Assembly (NCBI RefSeq): GCF_001435235.1
Contig: NZ_AZGB01000016.1
Location: 336,351-400,350 of the forward strand
DNA from: Liquorilactobacillus ghanensis DSM 18630
GTDB lineage: Bacteria; Bacillota; Bacilli; Lactobacillales; Lactobacillaceae
Reading direction: 5' to 3'
Length of the DNA stretch: 64,000 bases
Numbering within the stretch: the first letter of the stretch is position 1; the number at the start of each line of letters is the position of its first letter. Made by a program: the position numbers and the translations under genes. Shown here piece by piece: positions 19,356-31,388 of this stretch. The notes beneath the pieces are model-generated. The model was not told the DNA's origin and did not search any database. It worked only from the letters and a program-made list of their open reading frames with translations.

Positions 19356-20108
19356 TTATTGTTGCTCATGAATTAAATTTAATAAAAGTTCAACGAATAA
19401 AATCGGGACAGCTTGGGCATCAACTACTGAACGGTTAGAGAAACTGCTGCCAGGCAAGACGATACTGTGCTTAAAGTTTGCCATCAGCGCCGCTTTAGGG
19501 TTCATGGTAATTAAAAATGAATTTTGGGGCATATTGTTATCAATAGCCGTTAATAAGTGACTGAAGTTACTTTTATTTCCACTAATTGAGAATAAAACAA
19601 GGGTCGCATCATCAGAAATAGTATTCGTTAGATGAGCAGCATTAATATAATCGTTTGCGTATAATGACAAAATTCCCAAATCCTCTAAGCCAAGAAAGAG
19701 TTCTTTGGCAGGTAACGCGGAAAAATGCACTCCAAGTAAATAGTTCATGGTAGGAGCCATAAGAGCTTTTTCTAATTGTTTCATCAATTTGGAATCCAAC
19801 TGAGATAATTGTTCGATGATTTTAGTATAATCGTTAAGAAAAATAGATTGCATGTCACGTGGATCAGCATGATGGCGGTTATTTCGTAAATAATTAATCA
19901 TCTCAAAGCGGAATTCCTTGTAGCCGTTAAAACCTAAAGATTGACAGAATCTTAATACCGCGGAAGTAGAAGTACCAGCTCGATCAGCAAGTTTAGTGAT
20001 CGTAAAAGTTTCCACGTGTTCAGGGTATTTTAAAATATAGTCGCTTACTTTCAATTCAGATTTTGAAAAATGGCTAGTTTTTTGTTGAATGGCGTTGATA
20101 ATATTCAT
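19356..20108 (-). CDS. RpiR/MurR-family transcriptional regulator
   Basis: A 250-residue sugar-phosphate-responsive regulator. Residues about 1-75 form the HTH_6 DNA-binding domain (FTITKLADRAGTSTSAVLRF) and residues about 100-240 a SIS domain that binds phosphorylated sugars (ALFSISGNKSNFSHLL region). The ATG at 20108 follows GAGG at a good distance; an upstream in-frame start would add 20 residues reaching into the promoter. It is divergent from the beta-glucoside PTS gene, which it most likely regulates, with the phosphorylated glucoside as inducer. Confidence 0.88.
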   Translation of the reverse strand: MNIINAIQQKTSHFSKSELKVSDYILKYPEHVETFTITKLADRAGTSTSAVLRFCQSLGFNGYKEFRFEMINYLRNNRHHADPRDMQSIFLNDYTKIIEQLSQLDSKLMKQLEKALMAPTMNYLLGVHFSALPAKELFLGLEDLGILSLYANDYINAAHLTNTISDDATLVLFSISGNKSNFSHLLTAIDNNMPQNSFLITMNPKAALMANFKHSIVLPGSSFSNRSVVDAQAVPILFVELLLNLIHEQQ

Positions 20109-20188
20109 AAAAATTCCTCGCTGCATAGTTGATAAGTTAACTTTAATTCGTTGTGGAGATTTAGTCAAAGTTATTTTTCAATTAATTA

Positions 20189-20218
20189 TTGACAGCGCTT
20201 TCTATAAAATGATATACT
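20189..20218 (+). promoter_or_regulatory. Promoter of the PTS operon with overlapping cre site
   Basis: TTGACA (20189-20194) and TATACT (20213-20218) are 18 bases apart. A cre-like TGACAGCGCTTTCT (20190-20203; two mismatches to consensus) overlaps the -35 element, so CcpA binding would exclude polymerase. Confidence 0.7.
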
Positions 20219-20234
20219 CTTTTTGGCAAAAGTC

Positions 20235-20248
20235 TCAATTACAATTGA
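20235..20248. promoter_or_regulatory. Candidate RpiR operator
   Basis: TCAATT and AATTGA arms around a 2-base spacer form a perfect inverted repeat about 17 bases downstream of the PTS -10 element, a position suited to repression by the divergent RpiR protein. Confidence 0.4.
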
Positions 20249-20278
20249 CAAAATTATCAGAAAAGAGGAGAATTATGT

Positions 20279-23627
<3,349 letters not shown>

Positions 23628-23644
23628 AGCTTTATAAAGCAAAA

Positions 23645-23684
23645 CAGGCCTAGAAAATGTTTTCATTTTCTGAGCCTATTTTTT
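23645..23684 (+). terminator. Terminator after PTS operon
   Basis: AGGC and GCCT close an outer stem, AGAAAATG pairs with CATTTTCT inside, and ATTTTTTAT follows. It sits between convergent genes. Confidence 0.8.
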
Positions 23685-23705
23685 ATAGTGAGAATCAGTT
23701 GCAAG

Positions 23706-24386
23706 TTACCATGGACGAATAATGAATGCAGCCCAACAGTAACTTAGAATCAAAATAACTGCCAGTCCCCATTGCCAAACAGGCAGAGGATCATGTTGCA
23801 TTTGAGTTCGGGGCTCACCTTCAGAGAAACCTTGAGAAGTCATTGCTTCAGCTAAATCACCAGACCAGTTAAGGGCGGTTAAAATAATTCGGAGATACAG
23901 ACCGGGCTGCCACAAGTGGTAAACTTGGCCACGAATTAAAGCTGAATATTGAATTTGTCGATATTCCTGTTTAATCCGTCCCAGTAAATTGAAGGCAGCC
24001 AGCAGACCATAGACAAAAGTTGCCGAAAGGTGTAAATGTTCTTCTAAGCTAAACAGCAATTCTTTGACACTGGTCGTCATGGTAACTGTCATTCCCAGCA
24101 GTAAGTAAGCATACACACGTGTACCATAGATCCAAGCTGTGTGCCAGCGATCGCCAGTACCAAAGACTAAAAAAGACCACCAGCTACCTAGTGCCAGCGG
24201 GAAGGCGACTAATAATACGATTATGGCTGTTTTAAATGATACCCGACAAGCTATTAAGTAAAAAATAGCCAGCAGACAGATTAAGAGATTTAATTTAACG
24301 CTTAAAGAAAAAGAAAGTGGCAATCCGATACCAAGCATAATGACGGTCATTACGGCGGTATTTAATAAATGCTTTTTTTTAGGCAT
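23706..24386 (-). CDS. ykoC: YkoC-type ECF transporter transmembrane (T) subunit
   Basis: A 226-residue membrane protein of the EcfT family, the shared energy-coupling subunit that couples ATPases to the substrate-binding S protein. It has about five hydrophobic segments, and the cytoplasmic coupling region contains the two short alanine-arginine-type motifs in degenerate form (SALIRGQ and AMTSQGFSEG). The ATG at 24386 overlaps the end of the ATPase gene by 8 bases; a GTG at 24398 is less likely because it would sit on the ribosome site. Last gene of the thiamine-regulated operon. Confidence 0.85.
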   Translation of the reverse strand: MPKKKHLLNTAVMTVIMLGIGLPLSFSLSVKLNLLICLLAIFYLIACRVSFKTAIIVLLVAFPLALGSWWSFLVFGTGDRWHTAWIYGTRVYAYLLLGMTVTMTTSVKELLFSLEEHLHLSATFVYGLLAAFNLLGRIKQEYRQIQYSALIRGQVYHLWQPGLYLRIILTALNWSGDLAEAMTSQGFSEGEPRTQMQHDPLPVWQWGLAVILILSYCWAAFIIRPW

Positions 24387-25803
24387 CTTTTTGCTCACCG
24401 TCCTTTTGCAGTAAAGTTAGTTGCTGCTGGCTAAGCTGTAGTTCATAATCCATCGTTTCGACGACCCCTAATCGCTGATGAGAAATGATCAGGATACTGA
24501 GCTGTAAAGCTTTTGTTGCTTGTTTGATCAAAGCTAAAGCGGCAGCTAGTGATTCAGCATCTAATCCGGCAAATGGTTCATCTAATAATAATACCGGTGG
24601 GGCCATAACCAACATACTCAGCAGTTGCAATTTTTTTTGCTGACCACCAGATAGTTGATAACAGACTTGATCCAAAACATTTTTTAAATTCAAACTGGTA
24701 ATTGCCTGATCGATGCGAGTTTGCGTCCAATATTCTGGATGATGAGAAGCTTTAGCTGAAAGGTTGATTTCTGAAGCAGCTTTCAGGCTGATAAATTGGT
24801 CACTGCTATTTTGAAAGACAATGCCCACTAAATCAGCCCAACGCTTAAGTTTGAATTTCTGGGCCGATTTTTGTTGAAAAGTAATGCTGCCTTGATAATC
24901 ATGTTGTTGACATATTGCGGCAAATAGTGTTGATTTGCCGGTACCATTTGCTCCAGATAGCAACCCAAGTTGGCCTTCCGGTAAAGTAAAGTTACTACCG
25001 GTCAGTAATTTTCGCGGACCGATTGCCAATTGCAACTGCTGCCAAGCAAGGCTTCCCTTATTTAAAGACTGATAATTTACGGCAACATTAGTTGTTGCTG
25101 CCAACTGTAGGTTTTTTAATGGTAAACGTTCAATTTGTTCAGCATGGACACTTAGATGGTATAATCGATCAGCAATTCCTGCATAACCGCTAGGATCGTG
25201 GTCAGCAATTAAAATAGTTTTGTGTCGTGTTTGCTGCAATTTTTTTAGATCTGCCAATAGCTGCTGCCGACCGTGCGGATCAACGTTAGCGAAGGGCTCA
25301 TCCAGTAAAATAATCTCACTGTCCATTGCTAAGATAGTTGCTAAGGCAATTCGCTGCTGCTCACCACCAGATAGCGTGGTAAGTTGCCGTGAACGAAATT
25401 TTTCTAACTTGAGTTCTGTTAAAGCGGCTGAAATTCGTTGGCGAATTTCAATCGGCGAAAGTTGCAGATTTTCTAGGGCGAATTGTAACTGTTCTTGTAC
25501 GGTGCGCATTGCAAATTGACGGCTGGGATTTTGAAACAGCATCGCAACTTTGCCTGCTCGTGCAAATGGTACAATTTCAGCAATGTTTTGCCCATCCAAA
25601 GTAACCTTGCCAGTCAGTAATTGACCACCATATTGTGGATAAAGTCCCGCTAATAATTTGAAGAGGGTAGATTTTCCACAACCGGAAGGGCCGGTCAGCA
25701 AGCCAAAGGTTCCATTTTCAATTTTAAAATCAAGTTTCTTAAAAACAGCTGGCTTTTGGTCGTCATAACTAAAAGTCAGCTGATCTGCACTTAATACGGT
25801 CAT
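24379..25803 (-). CDS. ykoD: YkoD-type fused double ABC ATPase
   Basis: A 474-residue protein with two complete ABC ATPase modules in one chain, powering the ECF transporter. Module 1 (about 1-225) has Walker A GPSGCGKST, signature LSGGEQQR and Walker B ILLDEP; module 2 (about 240-470) has GANGTGKST, LSGGQQKK and LLLDEP. Both look catalytically intact. The ATG directly follows the stop of the S-subunit gene (TAAATG), and the next gene overlaps, so the three are made together. Confidence 0.92.
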   Translation of the reverse strand: MTVLSADQLTFSYDDQKPAVFKKLDFKIENGTFGLLTGPSGCGKSTLFKLLAGLYPQYGGQLLTGKVTLDGQNIAEIVPFARAGKVAMLFQNPSRQFAMRTVQEQLQFALENLQLSPIEIRQRISAALTELKLEKFRSRQLTTLSGGEQQRIALATILAMDSEIILLDEPFANVDPHGRQQLLADLKKLQQTRHKTILIADHDPSGYAGIADRLYHLSVHAEQIERLPLKNLQLAATTNVAVNYQSLNKGSLAWQQLQLAIGPRKLLTGSNFTLPEGQLGLLSGANGTGKSTLFAAICQQHDYQGSITFQQKSAQKFKLKRWADLVGIVFQNSSDQFISLKAASEINLSAKASHHPEYWTQTRIDQAITSLNLKNVLDQVCYQLSGGQQKKLQLLSMLVMAPPVLLLDEPFAGLDAESLAAALALIKQATKALQLSILIISHQRLGVVETMDYELQLSQQQLTLLQKDGEQKDA

Positions 25804-26361
25804 TTATTTGATCAATCCTGTCTTAGCGGTCAGCTGTTGAATCCAATAAACTAAAACACCAGCAAAAAAACCGATTGAAATTAAACGGATAATGAAAAGA
25901 GTAATTAATAATCCCAAGCTGTATTGACTATAGCCGCTTTGGAATAAATCCCAAATAAAAGTTACAATTGTAGCTCCAATTGCTGAAAAAGTTAATCCGG
26001 TTTTACTCCAATTACGATAACCAGTGCAAGCAAAGCCTAACTCATTACCGATTCCTTGAATAAAACCAGATAATAAAGTTGATGCTCCCCAACTCGAAAA
26101 AAGTAGCATTTCAACAGCTGAAGCCAGCATTTCACCAACTACCGAGGCTCCAACTTTGCGCAATAAGACACCCGCCAGCGGCCCAGCCATAATCCATACA
26201 CCCAAGGTTAGATCGTTAGCGTAAGGTTTTAGCGGAGTTGCAGCCAGAGCATAATAGGCATAACTCCATAATTGGTAAATGATTCCAAAGAAAATGGCGA
26301 TAATGGCTAAGAAAATTACATCTCTTAAAGACCAGCGTTTGTTATTTTTAACGGTTTGCAT
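25804..26361 (-). CDS. ykoE: YkoE-type ECF S subunit (thiamine precursor uptake)
   Basis: The substrate-binding membrane subunit of the YkoEDC transporter, which in bacilli and lactobacilli takes up thiamine or its hydroxymethylpyrimidine moiety. The 185-residue protein has five or six helices and the family pattern YYALAATPLKPYANDLTLGVW near residues 32-55 (shown here in part: PLKPYANDLTLG). Gene order E-D-C and a TPP riboswitch directly upstream make the assignment firm. GGGAG lies about 10 bases before the ATG. Confidence 0.92.
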   Translation of the reverse strand: MQTVKNNKRWSLRDVIFLAIIAIFFGIIYQLWSYAYYALAATPLKPYANDLTLGVWIMAGPLAGVLLRKVGASVVGEMLASAVEMLLFSSWGASTLLSGFIQGIGNELGFACTGYRNWSKTGLTFSAIGATIVTFIWDLFQSGYSQYSLGLLITLFIIRLISIGFFAGVLVYWIQQLTAKTGLIK

Positions 26362-26403
26362 AGCGAAACTCTCCCTTTGTTGAACACACTGGGGATTCTT
26401 GGA

Positions 26404-26436
26404 AACAAAAACAGCATACTCAAAAAGAGTATGCCA
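26404..26436 (-). terminator. Riboswitch-controlled terminator before ykoE
   Basis: On the minus strand GCATACTC and GAGTATGC form an 8-bp stem followed by TGTTTTTGTTT, between the TPP aptamer and ykoE. This is the expression platform: TPP binding should favour termination. Confidence 0.85.
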
Positions 26437-26462
26437 GTAGTTTGCTCGACGGTTTTTAATAA

Positions 26463-26540
26463 AAAGCTCCCTCCGCTGGCATTATCCAGATCAGGTTCAT
26501 GGGTATTTCTCAGCCCGCAGGCACCCCAGCTTGTTCTTAT
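26463..26540 (-). promoter_or_regulatory. TPP (thiamine pyrophosphate) riboswitch
   Basis: Read on the minus strand, the conserved THI-box elements appear in order: GGGGTGCC, GCTGAGA, ACCC, TGAACCTGATCTGG, ATAATGCCAGCG and GGAGGGA. This is the canonical aptamer and it lies upstream of a terminator and the YkoEDC operon, giving repression when thiamine is plentiful. Confidence 0.96.
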
Positions 26541-26630
26541 GATAATTTGAGTCTACCAAAAAAATTGCTTAAAGTAAATCATTAAGTTTGTTGAACCAGC
26601 TTCAGCTAGTCATTCAAAGCTAAAATGAGT

Positions 26631-26724
26631 TATAATGAAACTACAGACAGCTGGCGAAGTTGTTGCCAACTTTTTATTAATCGGGTCTGGTTTAAAGTAA
26701 GCTGTTGGTAAACAGTTTGTTGTC
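26631..26724 (+). promoter_or_regulatory. Promoter and structured leader of the 26748/TrkH operon
   Basis: TATAAT at 26631-26636 is a strong -10 with a poor -35. The leader then holds a small hairpin AAGTTG/CAACTT (26657-26672) followed by TTTTATT, and a second imperfect hairpin AAGCTGTT/AACAGTTT near 26700-26720. The first may act as an attenuator. No match to a riboswitch class known to me. Confidence 0.4.
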
Positions 26725-26747
26725 GCTTTCGTAAGGAGGAAAACAGC

Positions 26748-26996
26748 ATGAGTGAAACAGCCAAGGGGAATGGCAAAAACAGTGTCATTGAGGTTAGTAA
26801 GTTAGGTAAACCATTTAAACGAGATACCCACGTTGCTTTTATTTTTCACCGGCACCATTTTCAAGGTGTCGTTGAAAAACAATTAAAGAATTCTGCTATT
26901 ATTGATTTTGATTCTGAGTTTAGCCAATCGAACACAGCTCAAGAATTGAAACAAAAAGTTGTTATCAGTTATACGAAATTAAAACTGATCAATTAA
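26748..26996 (+). CDS. Small basic protein, DUF2187-like
   Basis: An 82-residue soluble protein with no membrane segment or signal. The middle (FKRDTHVAFIFHRHHFQGVV, then KNSAIIDFD) resembles the pattern of DUF2187/YkvS-type small proteins, in which a GxV turn and an NSxIVD strand recur, but I cannot confirm family membership. It has an excellent ribosome site (AAGGAGG) and ends 18 bases before the TrkH gene, so the two are cotranscribed. A regulatory role in potassium uptake is possible from context only. Confidence 0.65.
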   Translation: MSETAKGNGKNSVIEVSKLGKPFKRDTHVAFIFHRHHFQGVVEKQLKNSAIIDFDSEFSQSNTAQELKQKVVISYTKLKLIN

Positions 26997-27014
26997 TTCA
27001 GTAGAAAGTGAGTA

Positions 27015-28403
27015 ATGATTATGCATTTTTTAAGCAAACTGAAGACAAAGGTGAAAACAGAAGCTACACCAATTCAACTCGTCGTCAGTGCTTATCTGAT
27101 TCTGATCTTACTTACTTTTTTTTTATTGAATTTGCCGATTTTTTTAAAACCGGGAGCGCACGTTGGTTTACTGGATTCTTTTTTTATGTCCGTTTCAACA
27201 ATTAGTGTTACCGGACTAACAACTTTTCCCCTTAGTCAAGTTTACAATCATGCCGGCATTATTTTATTAGAATTTTTGTTCCAAATTGGCGGTTTCGGTG
27301 TAACAATGCTGGCAACCGTAATAATGATTCTCAGTGGCCGGAAAATATCCTTACAGCAGCGGCAGTTGATTCAAGTTGATATGAACCAACCACGTTTAAG
27401 TGGCACAGTTCGTTTGTCATATTCGGTTTTTATTTTAATGGTTTTGCTGCAGCTCTTTTTTGGAATGTTATTTTCAATTTATTTCACTTATCAAAATGGA
27501 ATCAGTCATTTAAAAGAAGCAATCTTTAATGGCTTTTACATTTCAATTTCAGCTGTTACCAATGCTGGTTTTGATATTACAGGCAATTCATTGGCACCTT
27601 TTCGACATAATTATATTTTCTTGTTGACAATTATGTTTTTGATTATGTTGGGCGGAATTGGGTTTCCGGTGTTGGTAGAATTTCAACAATGGATTTTTTA
27701 CAAATTTCATCATCCACAGAAAATGCATTTCAAATTTTCCCTATTTTCTAAATTAGCATTACTTTTTGCAATAATCTTTTTTATTGTTGGAACAGTACTG
27801 ATTTTTTTGACAGAATTTAGAGGCCAATTGGCTAACGAATCATGGCCTGGTAAATTAATGACTGCAATGTTTTACAGTGCCTCAACGCGCAATGCCGGTT
27901 TGCAGTTGGAGTCATTAAAGTCTTTTCAGACCAGCACCCTCTTGATTTTCTCATTATTAATGTTTATCGGCGCCAGCCCTAGTTCGGTTGGTGGTGGTGT
28001 TCGAACGACCACAATAGGAATTTTATTGCTGTATTTAGCGGCCTTTATTCGTGGACGGCGCAATGTTAATATTTTTGGGCGACGAATCAGCCAAAGTGAT
28101 ATTCAAAAAGCAATAGTTGTAACTAATTTATCAATGCTGCTGTGTATGGGAGCAGTTTTGATTTTATCAATTACGGAGCATTTTTCTTTGATCTCGTTAA
28201 TATTTGAAGTTGCAGCTGCTTTTGGTACTACAGGATTGTCAATGGGGATAACTGCTGGGTTAAGTGTTGTCGGCAAATGGGTGATAATTGTTTTGATGTT
28301 TATTGGTCGAGTGGGGATGCTCTACATGTTATTGTTATTTGTTTCAAAAAGGGAACAAGATTTCAATTATGAATATCCAACCGAACAGGTAATAATTGGT
28401 TAA
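27015..28403 (+). CDS. TrkH/KtrB-family potassium transporter
   Basis: A 462-residue membrane protein of the potassium-translocating TrkH/KtrB family. The four pore loops with the selectivity-filter glycine are visible: STISVTGLTT, SAVTNAGFD, STRNAGLQ and AFGTTGLSMG. The size and the first-loop form suggest KtrB more than TrkH. The regulatory partner KtrA (a soluble RCK protein) is not next to it in this window. Start: ATG at 27015 or, 6 bases later, 27021; the first is used because of GAAAGTGAG ahead. Confidence 0.9.
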   Translation: MIMHFLSKLKTKVKTEATPIQLVVSAYLILILLTFFLLNLPIFLKPGAHVGLLDSFFMSVSTISVTGLTTFPLSQVYNHAGIILLEFLFQIGGFGVTMLATVIMILSGRKISLQQRQLIQVDMNQPRLSGTVRLSYSVFILMVLLQLFFGMLFSIYFTYQNGISHLKEAIFNGFYISISAVTNAGFDITGNSLAPFRHNYIFLLTIMFLIMLGGIGFPVLVEFQQWIFYKFHHPQKMHFKFSLFSKLALLFAIIFFIVGTVLIFLTEFRGQLANESWPGKLMTAMFYSASTRNAGLQLESLKSFQTSTLLIFSLLMFIGASPSSVGGGVRTTTIGILLLYLAAFIRGRRNVNIFGRRISQSDIQKAIVVTNLSMLLCMGAVLILSITEHFSLISLIFEVAAAFGTTGLSMGITAGLSVVGKWVIIVLMFIGRVGMLYMLLLFVSKREQDFNYEYPTEQVIIG

Positions 28404-28672
28404 ATTTATTTTTTGATAATCCGAATAAAATTATGGATATTTAATGATTTTTAATTGTTATTTTCATAGAAAAGGATTACATGGTTTTGACACGTTCGCA
28501 TTTTGAATTAAAGCAGCAATAATTATGGTGAATTTTGCGTTTTTAGCAGCAAATTGATTTTAAAATTGAAAATAAAAAGGCAAATTGAGAGCTTAAAAAT
28601 TTCCTTAAACTACCCGTTGGTATGTTATAATCGACCTTGCGGGAACTTTTAATACTTTTTGGAGGCTTTTTC
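28404..28672. other. Intergenic region with one copy of a 45-bp element
   Basis: About 270 bases, AT-rich. Positions 28441-28484 closely resemble 62771-62815 in front of kduI (shared ATGATTTTT, TTTTCATAGAAA and GG.TT.CAT blocks). A TTGACA at 28487 lacks a good -10 at 17 bases. No gene found. Confidence 0.5.
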
Positions 28673-29443
28673 GTGAAAAAAGATGAACCACGCTGGTTAG
28701 AGGTTTTGAAAGTAGCGTTGCCCTTATGTTTAAGTTATGTGCCGATTGGATTAGCTTGCGGAATATTATTGAACGTTGCTGGATTCAATACGGTTTTGAC
28801 AGGGCTGGCTTCGATTTTAGTTTTTTCTGGTGGTGCACAATTCTTGATTGCTTCAATGTTGACAGTCAATGCACCATTGCATACGATTTTGATTATGTTG
28901 TTTTTTCTTGAATTACGTTACGCTTTGTTGGGTTCCAGTATTTCACAATATTTGCATAATACCAGCAAAAAGTTTTTATACTTTTTTGCGATTTCATTAA
29001 ATGATGAAAACTATGCAGTCAATTATTTAAAGTTTGCTACAGACAAAGCTTGGAGACCGCAAGATGCATTGATGGTTGAACACTATTCATTGCTTTTTTG
29101 GACGATAGCAAATGTTGTCGGCAGTTTGATTGGTAATTTATTGACAGTTGATTTGGAAATTGTTGATTTTGCTTTAACCTCGCTGTTCCTCTATATGATT
29201 GTTATGCAGGTAGCTAATCGTTTAACGATTTTAGTTAGCTTTTTTGCTGGAATTTTAGCAATTATTTTTATGGGGTTATTAAAAAGTACTATGGGATTGG
29301 TTGTATCAACGATTATTGCTTCATTGTTCGGCTTTGCTATGGAAGATTATTTAGTTAAGCATGGTCATCAAAGAGGAGTATTGTTACATAAAATCAAACC
29401 AAAAGCCAGTCGGAAAGTTATCAGCAAGTCAGGAGATAATTAA
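28673..29443 (+). CDS. azlC: Branched-chain amino acid exporter, large subunit AzlC
   Basis: A 256-residue membrane protein of the AzlC family, which with AzlD exports branched-chain amino acids or their analogues. The N-terminal repeat begins with the family segment ALPLCLSYVPIGLACG, followed by FSGGAQF and ELRYALLGSS. GGAGG lies 8 bases before the GTG at 28673, which is therefore preferred over an upstream in-frame start at 28637. The AzlD gene follows after 2 bases. Confidence 0.9.
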   Translation: MKKDEPRWLEVLKVALPLCLSYVPIGLACGILLNVAGFNTVLTGLASILVFSGGAQFLIASMLTVNAPLHTILIMLFFLELRYALLGSSISQYLHNTSKKFLYFFAISLNDENYAVNYLKFATDKAWRPQDALMVEHYSLLFWTIANVVGSLIGNLLTVDLEIVDFALTSLFLYMIVMQVANRLTILVSFFAGILAIIFMGLLKSTMGLVVSTIIASLFGFAMEDYLVKHGHQRGVLLHKIKPKASRKVISKSGDN

Positions 29444-29445
29444 TT

Positions 29446-29790
29446 ATGGCAGCAAAAACTACGGAACATTTTGTGTTAATTATTTTGTCAATGCTGGTAG
29501 CTTTTGGCCCACGTTTTATTCCGCTCAGAATTTTTTCGACACGTAAAATTCCAGTATGGTTTAATGAATGGATGAAATATGTACCGGTGTCATTGTTTAC
29601 GGCACTGGTAGTTAAAGATATCTTCATTGATGCTAATCATGGCTACACTTTTACGGGGATTGGAAACTTAGCTAAGATTTTAGCGGCTATAATTGTAATC
29701 GCGGTGGCTTATCGAACACGCTCGATGGGATTGGCAGTTGTTTTAGGCTTAGTCGCAGTAACATTGCTGACTTTTGCTTTAGCGCTTTAA
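29446..29790 (+). CDS. azlD: Branched-chain amino acid exporter, small subunit AzlD
   Basis: A 114-residue membrane protein with four hydrophobic segments and the AzlD family features (RFIPLRIF near residue 25, WMKYVPVSLFTALV in the second helix). It is the usual small partner of AzlC, 2 bases after it, and the pair is closed by a terminator. Confidence 0.9.
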   Translation: MAAKTTEHFVLIILSMLVAFGPRFIPLRIFSTRKIPVWFNEWMKYVPVSLFTALVVKDIFIDANHGYTFTGIGNLAKILAAIIVIAVAYRTRSMGLAVVLGLVAVTLLTFALAL

Positions 29791-29802
29791 AAAATAAAAA
29801 TT

Positions 29803-29837
29803 AAAAGCTGTTGTCGAATTTGACGACAGCTTTTTTG
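29803..29837 (+). terminator. Terminator after azlCD
   Basis: AAAAGCTGTTGTCG pairs with CGACAGCTTTT around a short AT loop and is followed by a T run. Confidence 0.9.
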
Positions 29838-29926
29838 CTGGGTGGAAAATTGGGAACTCAGACAAGATAATATAAAAGTGATAGAATACTTTTATATGCA
29901 AAATGAAAGTAAAGGACGGATGAATA

Positions 29927-31096
29927 ATGATCGATAAGTTATTTTATAAAACGCTTTTAAGTAAGTCATTTAATATTCCTGTAAAAGTAATTTATTGGGA
30001 TGGGAAAGCTGAACAGTATGGTGATGGCGAACCGGAAGCAACGATTACTTTTAAAGAAGCAATTCCAGTTAAAGATATAACCCGAAATGCATCAATTGCT
30101 TTAGGTGAAGCTTATATGGATGGACGAATTGAAATTGATGGTTCGATTCAAAAGTTAATCTATGCTGCCTATGTTTCAGCCGGCAGCTTTTTCCATGATA
30201 GTAAATTAAAGCGATTTTTGCCGAAACAATCTCATTCAGAGAAACATAGCAAATATGATGTGCAAAAGCATTATGATTTGGGTAATGACTTTTATAAATT
30301 GTGGCTGGATTCAACAATGACATATTCTTGTGCCTATTTTGAGCACCCGGACGATACATTGGAACAAGCACAATTAAATAAAGTTCATCATATCATTAAA
30401 AAATTGCATCCGCAGCCTGGTAAACGATTGTTGGATATTGGTTGCGGTTGGGGAACGTTAATGCTGACAGCAGCTAAAGAATATCATTTGGATGTTAGTG
30501 GCATCACTTTAAGTGAAGAACAATATAAGTTTGTTCAGCAAAAAATTAAAGATGAAGGGTTAGAAGATCACGCGCGGGTTTATTTAGAAGATTACCGCGA
30601 ACTGAAAGCAGAACCTTTTGATTATATTACCAGTGTTGGCATGTTTGAACATGTTGGTTCAGAGAATTTGGCTACCTATTTTAATACGATCGCTAAATAT
30701 TTGAACAATGATGGGGTTGCTTTGATTCATGGCATTACGCGGCAACAAGGTGGTGCTTACAACGGGTGGATTAACCAGTATATTTTCCCGGGTGGCTATG
30801 TTCCTGGTTTAACAGAAAACTTGCAGCATATTATTACAGCCGGCATGCAGGTTTTTGATTTAGAGACGTTACGGCGTCATTATCAGCATACTCTAGAACA
30901 CTGGGATCGTAATTTTAATGAACATCGAACAGAAATCCAAGCCAAAATGGGTGAGAAATTTGTCCGAATGTGGGATCTATATTTGCAAGCTTGCGCAGCA
31001 TCTTTTGAATCAGGAAATATTGATTGTATTCAGTATTTGATTTCTAAAGGACCAAGCGGCAAGGATTTACCTATGACGCGGGAATATATTTATTAG
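29927..31096 (+). CDS. cfa: Cyclopropane-fatty-acyl-phospholipid synthase
   Basis: Transfers a methylene group from S-adenosylmethionine to unsaturated phospholipid acyl chains, a membrane-hardening response to acid or stationary phase. The 389-residue protein has an N-terminal lipid-binding domain (about 1-100), then the SAM-binding fold with [11 protein letters not shown], the [13 protein letters not shown] segment with YSCAYF, and the C-terminal [17 protein letters not shown] region that holds the bicarbonate/lipid site. Single-gene unit with its own terminator. Confidence 0.95.
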   Translation: MIDKLFYKTLLSKSFNIPVKVIYWDGKAEQYGDGEPEATITFKEAIPVKDITRNASIALGEAYMDGRIEIDGSIQKLIYAAYVSAGSFFHDSKLKRFLPKQSHSEKHSKYDVQKHYDLGNDFYKLWLDSTMTYSCAYFEHPDDTLEQAQLNKVHHIIKKLHPQPGKRLLDIGCGWGTLMLTAAKEYHLDVSGITLSEEQYKFVQQKIKDEGLEDHARVYLEDYRELKAEPFDYITSVGMFEHVGSENLATYFNTIAKYLNNDGVALIHGITRQQGGAYNGWINQYIFPGGYVPGLTENLQHIITAGMQVFDLETLRRHYQHTLEHWDRNFNEHRTEIQAKMGEKFVRMWDLYLQACAASFESGNIDCIQYLISKGPSGKDLPMTREYIY

Positions 31097-31120
31097 AGAA
31101 TGTGTAGTGTATCTCTCAAT

Positions 31121-31159
31121 AAGCTGTCTATCTGTAATTAGAATGGACAGCTTTTTTTT
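31121..31159 (+). terminator. Terminator after cfa
   Basis: AAGCTGTC and GACAGCTT arms separated by about 15 bases, followed by eight T. Confidence 0.88.
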
Positions 31160-31326
31160 GTGCAGTTAATTATCAAATATTCATAACTAAAAAATTATCA
31201 TTATCATAACTTATAATAAGTAAGAAACTTTCAACACATGAATTTATCTAATTTAACACAACCAAAATGCTAATTATATTAATGCAAAAATATGAATTAT
31301 AATGCATATAGCTATTAATGTACTAG

Positions 31327-31369
31327 TTGAACAATCCCTGCTTTAATGGTATAAATCATTATATACCAT
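31327..31369 (+). promoter_or_regulatory. WxL operon promoter with overlapping inverted repeat
   Basis: TTGAAC (31327-31332) and TATAAA (31350-31355) are exactly 17 bases apart. ATGGTATA (31346-31353) and TATACCAT (31362-31369) form perfect arms around 8 bases, overlapping the -10 and the transcription start, so a repressor operator is likely. The 160 bases between the cfa terminator and this promoter show nothing else. Confidence 0.6.
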
Positions 31370-31388
31370 ATGAAAGGAAGATGGATTT

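Noticed and set aside
25220..25519. Cysteine-rich open frame opposite the double ABC ATPase gene
   Set aside because: Its composition is the reverse complement of the ATPase signature regions; no independent support.
28487..28520. TTGACA sequence as promoter of azlC
   Set aside because: The sequence 17 bases downstream does not resemble a -10 element.
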